Below, piece after piece: positions 47,001 through 58,393 of a stretch of DNA of 64,000 bases (its first letter is position 1; the number at the start of each line of letters is the position of its first letter). Origin of the DNA: Pisaster brevispinus (lineage: Eukaryota; Echinodermata; Asteroidea; Forcipulatida; Asteriidae); assembly GCA_023634235.1 (NCBI GenBank), contig JAMKCF010000006.1, positions 10,197,751 through 10,261,750 on the forward strand, in the 5' to 3' direction. The notes below the pieces were generated by a model, which worked only from the letters and a program-made list of their open reading frames with translations, was not told the DNA's origin and did no database searches. The position numbers and the translations under genes were made by a program.

Positions 47001-50000
47001 CCTCAGAATAATATTCGATTTCAACAAGTTTTACACCATTAGAAAGCCCATCTCAAAGGCTCTCTATTCCGAGAGTTTCGTTAAAGTGACAATTTTCTAG
47101 GCGGGGCGAGCGTCCTGGAAGTAGGGTTGCCCGAAACTCCACTGTAGTACATGCCTACGTCATCGCCAGTGAGAAAAAACAGGCACAGAAAGGTCCGAAA
47201 TAAATTCTGTGCTAAGCTTGAAAATAACTCCAGATCTAGGCATGCTAGAGAAACAAAATTTGTACCTGACTCTGCTTGAATATCCCTGCGTCCGAAAATC
47301 AAACTTTTAGGGTCGCGGAGAGCAAGCTTCCTACCGGAAATGACCAGCATGTGGGGCTACTCCGAACGCTCCTCAAAAGCATCTCCAATGGGATTTTTGT
47401 ACAAACAGCCGTCAAAGAAACAAAGACATAGTAAGGACGGTCAAATCAGACTCAGAATAATACTGGATTTTCACAAGTTTTACACCATAAGAAAGCCCGT
47501 CTCAAAGGCTCTCTCTTCCGTGAGTTTGGTTAAAGTGACAATTTTGTAGGCGGGGCGAGCACCCTGGAAGTAGGGCTGCCCGAAACTCCACTGTAGTACA
47601 TGCCTACGTCATCGCCAGTGAGAAAAAGCCGGCACAGAAAGGTCCGAAATAAATTATGTGCTAAGCTTGAGAATAACTCCAGATCTAGGCATGCTAGACA
47701 GACAATATTTGTACCTGACTCTGCCTTGAATATCCTTGCATCCGAAAATCAAACTTTTAGGGTCGCGGAGGGCAAGCTTCATAGCGGAAATGACCAGCAG
47801 GTGGGGCTACTCCGAACGCTCCTCAAAAGCATCTCCAATGGGATTTTTGTACACACAGCTGTCAAAGAAACAAAGACAAAGTAAGGACTGTCAAATCACC
47901 CTCATAATAATATTCGATTTTCACAAGTTTTACACCATAAGAAAGCCCGTCTCAAAGGCTCTCTATTCCGTGAGTTTGGTTAAAGTGACAATTTTGTAGG
48001 CGGGGCGAGCGTCCTGGAAGTAGAGTTGCCCGAAACTCCACTGTAGTACATGCCTACGTCATCGCCAGTGAGAAAAAACCGGCACAGAAGGGTCCGAAAT
48101 CAATTCTGTGCTAAGCTTGACAATAACTCCCGATCTAGGCATGCTAGAGTGACAATATTTGTACCTAACTCTGCCTTAAATATCCCTGCATCCGAAAATC
48201 AAACTTTTAGGGTCGCAGAGGGCAAGCTTCATACCGGAAATGACCAGCAGGTGGGGCTACTCCGAACGCTCCTCAAAAGCATCTCCAATGGGATTTTTGT
48301 ACACACAGCCATCAAAGAAACAAAGACATACTAAGGACGGTCAAATCACCCTCAGAATAATACTGGATTTTCACAAGTTTTACACCATTAGAAAGCCCGT
48401 CTCAAAGGCTCTCTATTCCGTGAGTTTCGTTAAGGTGACAATTTTCTAGGCGAGGCGAGCGTCCTGGAACTAGGGTTGCCCGAAACTCCACTGTAGTACA
48501 TGCCTACGTCATCGCCAATGAGAAAAAGCCGGCACAGAAAGGTCCGAAATAAATTATGTGCTAAGCTTGACAATAACTCCCGATCTAGGCATGCTAGACA
48601 GACAATATTTGTACCTGACTCTGCCTTGAATATCCCTGCATCCGAAAATCAAAATTTTAGGGTCGCGGAGGGCAAGCTTCATACCGGAAATGACCAGCAG
48701 GTGGGGCTACTCCGAACGCTCCTCAAAAGCATCTCCATTGGGATTTTTGTACACACAGCCATCAAAGAAACAAAGACATATTAAGGACGGTCAAATCAGA
48801 CTCAGAATAATACTGGATTTTCACAAGTTTTACACCATTAGAAAGCCAGTCTCAAAGGCTATCTCTTCCGTGAGTTTGGTTAAAGTGACAATTTTGTAGG
48901 CGGGGCGAGCACCCTGGAAGAAGGGCTGCCCGAAACTCCACTGTAGTACATGCCTACGTCATCGCCAGTGAGAAAAAGCCGGCACAGAAAGGTCCGAAAT
49001 AAATTATGTGCTAAGCTTGAAAATAACTCCAGATCTAGGCATGCTAGACAGACAATACTTGTACCTGACTCTGCCTTGAATATCCCTGCATCCGAAAATT
49101 AAACTTTTAGGGTCGCGGAGGGCAAGCTTCATACCGGAAATGACCAGCAGGTGGGGCTACTCCGAACGCTCCTCAAAAGCATCTCCAATGGGATTTTTGT
49201 ACACACAGCCGTCAATGAAACAATGACATACTAAGTCGGTCAAATCACCCTCAGAATAATATTCGATTTTCACAAGTTTTACACCATTAGAAAGCCCGTC
49301 TCAAAGGCTCTCTATTCCGTGAGTTTCGTTAAGGTGACAATTTTCTAGGCGAGGCGAGCGTCCTGGAAGTAGGGTTGCCCGAAACTCCACTGTAGTACAT
49401 GCCTACGTCATCGCCAGTGAGAAAAAGCCGGCAAAGAAAGGTCCGAAATAAATTATGTGCTAAGCTTCAGAATAACTCCCGATCTAGGCATGCTAGAGAG
49501 ACAATATTTGTACCTGACTCTGCCTTGAATATCCCTGCATCCGAAAATCAAACTTTTAGGGTCGCCGAGGGCAAGCTTCATACCGGAAATGACCAGCAGG
49601 TAGGGCTACTCCGAACGCTCCTCAAAAGCATCTCCAATGGGATTTTTGTACACACAGCTGTCAAAGAAACAAAGACAAAGTAAGGACTGTCAAATCACCC
49701 TCAGAATAATATTCGATTTTCACAAGTTTTACACCATTAGAAAGCCCGTCTCAAAGGCTCTCTCTTCCGTGAGTTTGGTTAAAGTGAGAATTTTGTAGGC
49801 GGGGCGAGCACCCTGGAAGTAGGGCTGCCCGAAACTCCACTGTAGTACATGCCTACGTCATCGCCAGTGAGAAAAAGCCGGCACAGAAAGGTCCGAAATA
49901 AATTCTGTGCTAAGCTTGAGAATAACTCCAGATCTAGGCATGCTAGAGAGACAAAATTTGTACCTGACTCTGCTTGAATATCCCTGCATCCGAAAATCAA

Positions 50001-52096
50001 ACTTTTAGGGTCGCGGACGGCAAGCTTCATACCGGAAATGACCAGCAGGTGGGGCTACTCCGAACGCTCCTCAAAAGCATCTTCAATGGGATTTTTGTAC
50101 ACACAGCTGTCAAAGAAACAAAGACAAAGTAAAGACTTTCAAATCACCCTCAGAATAATATTCGATTTCAACAAGTTTTACACCATTAGAAAGCCCATCT
50201 CAAAGGCTCTCTATTCCGTGAGTTTGGTTAAAGTGACAATTTTCTAGGCGGGGCGAGCGTCCTGGAAGTAGGGTTGCCCGAAACTCCACTGTAGTACATG
50301 CCTACGTCATCGCCAGTGAGAAAAAACAGGCACAGAAAGGTCCGAAATAAATTCTGTGCTAAGCTTGAAAATAACTCCAGATCTAGGCATGCTAGAGAAA
50401 CAAAATTTGTACCTGACTCTGCTTGAATATCCCTGCGTCCGAAAATCAAACTTTTAGGGTCGCGGAGAGCAAGCTTCCTACCGGAAATGACCAGCATGTG
50501 GGGCTACTCCGAACGCTCCTCAAAAGCATCTCCAATGGGATTTTTGTACAAACAGCCGTCAAAGAAACAAAGACATAGTAAGGACGGTCAAATCAGACTC
50601 AGAATAATACTGGATTTTCACAAGTTTTACACTATAAGAAAGCCCGTCTCAAAGGCTATCTCTTCCGTGAGTTTGGTTAAAGTGACAATTTTGTAGGCGG
50701 GGCGAGCACCCTGGAAGTAGGGCTGCCCGAAACTCCACTGTAGTACATGCCTACGTCATCGCCAGTGAGAAAAAGCCGGCACAGAAAGGTCCGAAATAAA
50801 TTATGTGCTAAGCTTGAGAATAACTCCAGATCTAGGCATGCTAGACAGACAATATTTGTACCTGACTCTGCCTTGAATATCCTTGCATCCGAAAATCAAA
50901 CTTTTAGGGTCGCGGAGGGCAAGCTTCATAGCGGAAATGACCAGCAGGTGGGGCTACTCCGAACGCTCCTCAAAAGCATCTCCAATGGGATTTTTGTACA
51001 AACAGATGTCAAAGAAACAAAGACAAAGTAAGGACTGTCAAATCACCCTCATAATAATATTCGATTTTCACAAGTTTTACACCATAAGAAAGCCCGTCTC
51101 AAAGGCTCTCTCTTCCGTGAGTTTGGTTAAAGTGACAATTTTGTAGGCGGGGCGAGCGTCCTGGAAGTAGGGTTGCCCGAAACTCCACTGTAGTACATGC
51201 CTACGTCATCGCCAGTGAGAAAAAGCCGGCACAGAAAGGTCCGAAATAAATTCTGTGCTAAGCTTGACAATAACTCCCGATCTAGGCATGCTAGAGTGAC
51301 AATATTTGTACCTGACTCTGCCTTAAATATCCCTGCATCCGAAAATCAAACTTTTAGGGTCGCAGAGGGCAAGCTTCATACCGGAAATGACCAGCAGGTG
51401 GGGCTACTCCGAACGCTCCTCAAAAGCATCTCCAATGGGATTTTTGTACACACAGCCATCAAAGAAACAAAGACATACTAAGGACGGTCAAATCACCCTC
51501 AGAATAATACTGGATTTTCACAAGTTTTACACCATTAGAAAGCCCGTCTCAAAGGCTCTCTATTCCGTGAGTTTCGTTAAGGTGACAATTTTCTAGGCGA
51601 GGCGAGCGTCCTGGAACTAGGGTTGCCCGAAACTCCACTGTAGTACATGCCTACGTCATCGCCAATGAGAAAAAGCCGGCACAGAAAGGTCCGAAATAAA
51701 TTATGTGCTAAGCTTGAGAATAACTCCCGATCTAGGAATGCTAGACAGACAATATTTGTACCTGACTCTGCCTTGAATATCCCTGCATCCGAAAATCAAA
51801 ATTTAAGGGTCGCGGAGGGCAAGCTTCATACCGGAAATGACCAGCAGGTGGGGCTACTCCGAACGCTCCTCAAAAGCATCTCCATTGGGATTTTTGTACA
51901 CACAGCCATCAAAGAAACAAAGACATATTAAGGACGGTCAAATCAGACTCAGAATAATACTGGATTTTCACAAGTTTTACACCATAAGAAAGCCAGTCTC
52001 AAAGGCAATCTCTTCCGTGAGTTTGGTTAAAGTGACAATTTTGTAGGCGGGGCGAGCACCCTGGAAGAAGGGCTGCCCGAAACTCCACTGTAGTAC
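44004..52096. repeat. Satellite segment with three copies of a 6-monomer (2698-bp) higher-order repeat
   Basis: Monomer starts: 44004, 44453, 44902, 45352, 45802, 46252; 46702, 47151, 47600, 48050, 48500, 48950; an extra unit at 49399; then 49849, 50298, 50747, 51197, 51647. Copies 1 and 2 lie 2698 bp apart and differ by about 8-10 single bases until they diverge near 46395/49093. Differences seen include TTTCAAATC/TTATAAATC, ATATCTCTGC/ATATCCCTGC, GGAAGGC/GGAGGGC, CATAAAAATA/CATAATAATA, ACTGAGG/ACTAAGG, AGATCCG/AGGTCCG and GGTGGGG/GGCGGGG. Copy 3 is shifted by 3147 bp because one extra monomer lies before it. It is somewhat more different and breaks off near 52.1 kb. Private marks include AGTGACAATATT, GACAGACAATA, CATAGCGG, CCAATGAGAAA and TCAGACTCAG. 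Confidence 0.91.
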
Positions 52097-55000
52097 ATGC
52101 CTACGTCATCGCCAGTGAGAAAAAGCCGGCACAGAAAGGTCCGAAATAAATTCTGTGCTAAGCTTGAGAATAACTCCAGATCTAGGCTTGCTAGAGTGAC
52201 AATATTTGTACCTGGCTCTGCCTTGAATATCCCTGCATCCGAAAATCAAACTTTTAGGGTCGCGGAGGGCAAGTTTCATACCGGAAATGACCAGCAGGTG
52301 GGGCTACTCCGAACGCTCCTCAAAAGCATCTCCAATGGGATTTTTGTACACACAGCCATCAAAGAAACAAAGACATACTAAGGACGGTCAAATCACCCTC
52401 AGAATAATATTCGATTTTCACAAGTTTTACACCATTAGAAAGCCCGTCTCAAAGGCTCTCTCTTCCGTGAGTTTGGTTAAAGTGACAATTTTGTAGGCGG
52501 GGCGAGCACCCTGGAAGTAGGGCTGCCCGAAACTCCACTGTAGTACATGCCTACGTCATCGCCAGTGAGAAAAAGCCGGCACAGAAAGGTCCGAAATAAA
52601 TTCTGTGCTAAGCTTGAGAATAACTCCAGATCTAGGCATGCTAGAGAGACAAACCTTGTACCTGACTCTGCCTTGAATATCCCTGCATCCGAAAATTAAA
52701 CTTTTAGGGTCGCGGAGGGCAAGCTTCATATCGGAAATGACCAGCAAGTGGGGCTACTCCGAACGGTCCTCAAAAGCATCTCCAAAGGGATTTTTGTACA
52801 CAGAGCCGTCAAAGAAACAAAGACATAGTAAGGACGGTCAAATCACCCTCAGAATAATATTCGATTTTCACAAGTTTTACACCATTAGAAAGCCCGTCTG
52901 AAAGGCTCTCTCTTCCGTGAGTTTGGTTAAAGTGACAATTTTGTAGGCGGGGCGAGCACCCTGGAAGTAGGGCTGCCCGAAACTCCACTGTAGTACATGC
53001 CTACGTCATCGCCAGTGAGAAAAAGCCGGCACAGAAAGGTCCGAAATAAATTCTGTGCTAAGCTTGAGAATAACTCCCGATCTAGGCATGCTAGAGAGAC
53101 AAATTTTGTACCTGACTCTGCCTTGAATATCCCTGCATCCAAAAATCAAACTTTTAGAGTCGCGGATGGCAAGTTTCATACCGGAAACGACCAGCAGGTA
53201 GGGCTACTCCGAACGCTCCTCAAAAGCATCTCCAAAGGGATTTTTGTACACAGAGCCGTCAAAGAAACAAAGACATAGTAAGGACGGTCAAATCACCCTC
53301 AGAATATAGCTGGATTTTCACAAGTTTTACACCATTAGAAAGCCCAACTCAAAGGCTATCTCTTCAATGAGTTTCGTTAAGGTGACAATTTTGTAGGCGG
53401 GGTGAGCGTCCTGGAAGTAGGGCTACCCGAAACTCCACTGTGGTACAAGCCTACGTCATCGCCAGTGAGAAAAAGCCGGCACAGAAAAGTCCGAAATAAA
53501 TTATGTGCTAAGCTTGAGAATAACTCCAGATCTAGGCATGCTAGAGAGACAAAATTTGTACCTGACTCTGCCTTGAATATTCTTGCATCCGAAAATCAAA
53601 CTTTTAGGGTCGCGGAGGGCAAGCTTCATACCGGAAATGACAAGCAGGTGGGCCTACTCCGAACGCTCCTCAAAAGCATCTCCAATGGGATTTTGGTACA
53701 CACAGCTGTCAAAGAAACAAAGACAAAGTAAGGACGGTCAAATCACCCTCAGAATAATACTGGATTTTTACGTGTTTTACACCATTAGAAAGCCCGTCTC
53801 AAAGGCTCTCTCTTCCATGAGTTCCAATAAGGGGGACAATTTTGTAGGCGGGTCGAGCGTCCAGGAAGTAGGGCTACACGAAACTCCACTGTAGTACATG
53901 CCTACATAATCGCCAGTGAGAAAAGCCGGCACAGATAGGTCCGAAAAAAATTCTCTACTAAGCTTGAGAATAACTCCCGATCTAGGCATGCTAGAGAGAC
54001 AAAATTTGTACCTGACTCTGCCTTGAATATCCCTGCATCCGAAAATTAAATTTTTAACGTCGCGGAGGGCAAGCTTCATACCAGAAATGACTAGCAGGTG
54101 GGGCTACTCCGAACGCTCCTCAAAAGCATCTCCAATGGGATTTTTGTACACACAGCTGTCAAAGAAACAAAGACAAAGTAAGGACGGTCAAAACACCCTC
54201 AGAATGATAATGGATTTTCACAAGTTTTACACCATTAGAAAGCCCGTCTCAAAGGCTTTCTCTTCCGTGAGCTGCGTTAAGGTGACGATTTTGTATGCGA
54301 AGTGAGTGGCCTGGAAGTAGAGCTGCCCGAAACACCACTGTATTACAGGCCTACGTCATCGCCAGTGAAAAAAAGCCGGCACAGAAAGGTCCGAAATAAA
54401 TTATGTGCTAACCTTGAAAAAAACTCCCGATCTAGGCATGCTAGAGAGACAAAATTTGTACCTGAGTCTACCTTGAATATCCCTGCATCCCAAAATTTAA
54501 CTTTTAGGGTTGCGGAGGGAAAGCTTCATACCGGAAATGACAAGCAGGTGGGCCTACTCCGAACGCTCCTCAAAAGCATCTCCAATGGGATTTTTGTACA
54601 CACAGCTGTCAAAGAAACAAAGACATAGTAAGGACGGTCAAATCACTCTCAGAATAATACTGAATTTTCACAAGTTTTACACCATTAGAAAGCCCAACTC
54701 AAAGGCTCTCTCTTCCGTGAGTTTCGTTAAGGTGACAATTTTGTAGACGGGGTGAGCGTCCTGGAAGTAGGGCTGCCCAAAACTCCACTGTAGTACATGC
54801 CTACGTCATCGCCAGTGAGAAAAAGCCGGCACAGAAAGGTCCGAAATAAAATCTGTGCTAAGCTTGAGAATAACTCCCGATCTAGGCATGCTAGAGAGAC
54901 AAAATTTGTACCTTACTCTGCCTTGAATATCCCTGAATCCGAAAATCATATTTTTAGGGTCGCGGAGGGCAAGCTTCATACCAGAAATGACCAGCAGGTG

Positions 55001-58000
55001 GGGCTACTCCGAACGGTACTCAAAAGCATCTCCAATGGGATTTTTGTACACACAGCCGTCAAAGAAACAAAGACATACTAAGGACGGTCAAATCACCCTC
55101 CGAACAATACTGGATTTTCACAGATTTTACACCGTTAGAAAGCCCGTCTCAAAGGCTCTTTCTTCCGTGAGTTTCGTTAAGGTGACAATTTTGTAGACGG
55201 AGTGAGCGTCTTGGAAGTAGGGCAGTCCGAAACTCCACTGTAGTACATGCCTACGTCATCGCCAGTGAGAAAAAGCCGGCACAGAAAGGTCCGAAATAAA
55301 TTCTGTGCTAAGCTTGAGAATAACTCCCGATCTAGGCATGCTAGAGAGACAAAATTTGTACCTGACTCTGCCTTGAATATCCCTGCATCCGAAAATTAAA
55401 TTTTTAGCGTCGCGGAGGGCAAGCTTCATACCAGAAATGACTAGCAGGTGGGGCTACTCCGAACGCTCCTCAAAAGCATCTCCAATGGGATTTTTGTACA
55501 CACAGCTGTCAAAGAAACAAAGACAAAGTAAGGACGGTCAAAACACCCTCAGAATGATAATGGATTTTCACAAGTTTTACACCATTAGAAAGCCCGTCTC
55601 AAAGGCTTTCTCTTCCGTGAGCTGCGTTAAGGTGACGATTTTGTATGCGAAGTGAGTGGCCTGGAAGTAGAGCTGCCCGAAACACCACTGTATTACAGGC
55701 CTACGTCATCGCCAGTGAAAAAAAGCCGGCACAGAAAGGTCCGAAATAAATTATGTGCTAACCTTGAAAAAAACTCCCGATCTAGGCATGCTAGAGAGAC
55801 AAAATTTGTACCTGAGTCTACCTTGAATATCCCTGCATCCCAAAATTTAACTTTTAGGGTTGCGGAGGGAAAGCTTCATACCGGAAATGACAAGCAGGTG
55901 GGCCTACTCCGAACGCTCCTCAAAAGCATCTCCAATGGGATTTTTGTACACACAGCTGTCAAAGAAACAAAGACATAGTAAGGACGGTCAAATCACTCTC
56001 AGAATAATACTGAATTTTCACAAGTTTTACACCATTAGAAAGCCCAACTCAAAGGCTCTCTCTTCCGTGAGTTTCGTTAAGGTGACAATTTTGTAGACGG
56101 GGTGAGCGTCCTGGAAGTAGGGCTGCCCAAAACTCCACTGTAGTACATGCCTACGTCATCGCCAGTGAGAAAAAGCCGGCACAGAAAGGTCCGAAATAAA
56201 ATCTGTGCTAAGCTTGAGAATAACTCCCGATCTAGGCATGCTAGAGAGACAAAATTTGTACCTTACTCTGCCTTGAATATCCCTGAATCCGAAAATCATA
56301 TTTTTAGGGTCGCGGAGGGCAAGCTTCATACCAGAAATGACCAGCAGGTGGGGCTACTCCGAACGGTACTCAAAAGCATCTCCAATGGGATTTTTGTACA
56401 CACAGCCGTCAAAGAAACAAAGACATACTAAGGACGGTCAAATCACCCTCCGAACAATACTGGATTTTCACAGATTTTACACCGTTAGAAAGCCCGTCTC
56501 AAAGGCTCTTTCTTCCGTGAGTTTCGTTAAGGTGACAATTTTGTAGACGGAGTGAGCGTCTTGGAAGTAGGGCTGTCCGAAACTCCACTGTAGTACATGC
56601 CTACGTCATCGCCAGTGAGAAAAAGCCGGCACAGAAAGGTCCGAAATAAATTCTGTGCTAAGCTTGAGAATAACTCCCGATCTAGGCATGCTAGAGAGAC
56701 AAAATTTGTACCTGACTCTGCCTTGAATATCTTTGCATCCAAAAATTAAATTGTAAGGGTCGCGGAGTGCAAGCTTCATACCGGAAATGACCAGCAGGTG
56801 GGGCTACTCCGAACGATCATCAAAAGCATCTCCAATGGGATTTTTGTACACACAGCTGTCAAAGAAACAAAGACAAAGTAAGGACGGTCAAATCACCCTC
56901 AGAATAATACTGGATTTTCACAAATTTTACACCATAGAAAGCCCGTCTCAAAGGCTCTCTCTTCCGTGAGTTTCGTTAAGGTGACAATTTTCTAGGCGGG
57001 GCGAGCGTCCTGGAAGTAGGGTTTTCCGAAACTCCACTGTAGTCGTGCCTACGTCATCGCCAGTGAAAAAAAGCCGGCACAGAAAGGTCCGAAATAGTTT
57101 ATGTGCTAAGCTTGAGAATAACTCCCGATCTGGGCATGCTAGAGAGACAAAATTTGTACCTGACTCTACCTTGAAAATCCCTGCATCCTAAATTTAATTT
57201 TTGAGGGTCGCGGAGGGCAAGCTTCATACCGGACATGACCAGCATGTGGGGCTACTCCGAACGGTCATCAAAAGCATCTCCAATGGGATTTTTGTACACA
57301 CAGCTGTCAAAGAAACAAAGACAAAGTAAGGACGGTCAAATCACCCTCAGAATAATACTGGATTTTCACAAATTTTACACCATTAGAAATCCCGTCTCAA
57401 AGGCTCTCTCTTCCGTGAGTTTCGTTAGGGTGACAATTTTCTAGGTGGGGCGAGCGTCCTGGAAGTAGGGTTTTCCGAAACTCCACTGTAGTCGTGCCTA
57501 CGTCATCGCCAGTGAAAAAAAGCCGGCACAGAAAGGTCCGAAATAGTTTATGTGCTAAGCTTGAGAATAACTCCCGATCTAGGCATGCTAGAGAGACAAA
57601 ATTTGTACCTGACTCTACCTTGAATATCCCTGCATCCTAAATTTAATTTTTGAGGGTCGCGGAGGGCAAGCTTCATACCGGACATGACCAGCAGGTGGGG
57701 CTACTCCGAACGCTCCTCAAAAGCATCTCCAATGGGATTTTGGTACACACAGCTGTCAAAGAAACAAAGACAAAGTAAGGACGGTCAAATCACCCTCAGA
57801 ATAATACTAGATTTTTACGTGTTTTACACCATTAGAAAGCCCGTCTCAAAGGCTCTCTCTTCCATGAGTTCCAATAAGGGGGACAATTTTGTAGGCGGGT
57901 CGAGCGTCCAGGAAGTAGGGCTAGACGAAACTCCACTGTAGTACATGCCTACATAATCGCCAGTGAAAAAAAGCCGGCACAGAAAGGTCCGAAATAAATT

Positions 58001-58393
58001 GTGTGCTAAGCTTGAGAATAACTCCAGATCTAGGCATGCAAGAGAGAAAAAATTTGTACCTGACTCTGCCTTGAATATCCCTGCATCCAAAAATTAAACT
58101 TTTACGGTCGCGGACGGCAAGCTTCATACCGGAAATGGACAGCAGGTGGGGCTACTCCGAACGTTCCTCAAAGCATCTCCAATGGGATTTTTGTACACAC
58201 AGCTGTCAAAGAAACAAAGACAAAGTAAGGACTGTCAAATCACCCTCAGAATAATACTGGATTTTCACAAGTTTTACACCATTAGAAAGCCCAACTCAAA
58301 GGCTATATCTTCCGTGAGTTTCGTTAAGGTGACAAATTTGTAGGCGGGGCGAGCGTCCTGGAAGTAGGGCTACCCGAAACTCCACTGTAGTAC
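52097..58393. repeat. Divergent satellite segment containing a near-perfect 3-monomer (1350-bp) duplication
   Basis: Monomer starts: 52097, 52547, 52997, 53447, 53898, 54347, 54797, 55247, 55697, 56147, 56597, 57045, 57494, 57945. Many units are unusually divergent: the usual TACATG is TACAAG at 53447, TACAGG at 54347 and 55697, and TCGTG at 57045 and 57494. Against that background, about 53971-55380 and 55321-56730 match base for base at a 1350-bp offset, with two differences seen (AACG/AGCG near 54058/55408 and GGCAG/GGCTG near 55214/56564). Units 57045 and 57494 are a 449-bp duplication sharing AAATAGTTTATG and TCCTAAATTTAAT. Part of 53.65-53.93 kb recurs at about 57.70-57.98 kb. Confidence 0.9.

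Noticed and set aside
4340..56731. Clustering of block-duplication breakpoints near monomer positions 70-145, around the dyad
   Set aside because: Several block ends do fall there (about 4340, 8370, 10620, 49093, 53971, 56731), but others lie at about 330-420 (1338-bp block). Boundaries are also only visible where diagnostic variants exist, so the sampling is biased.
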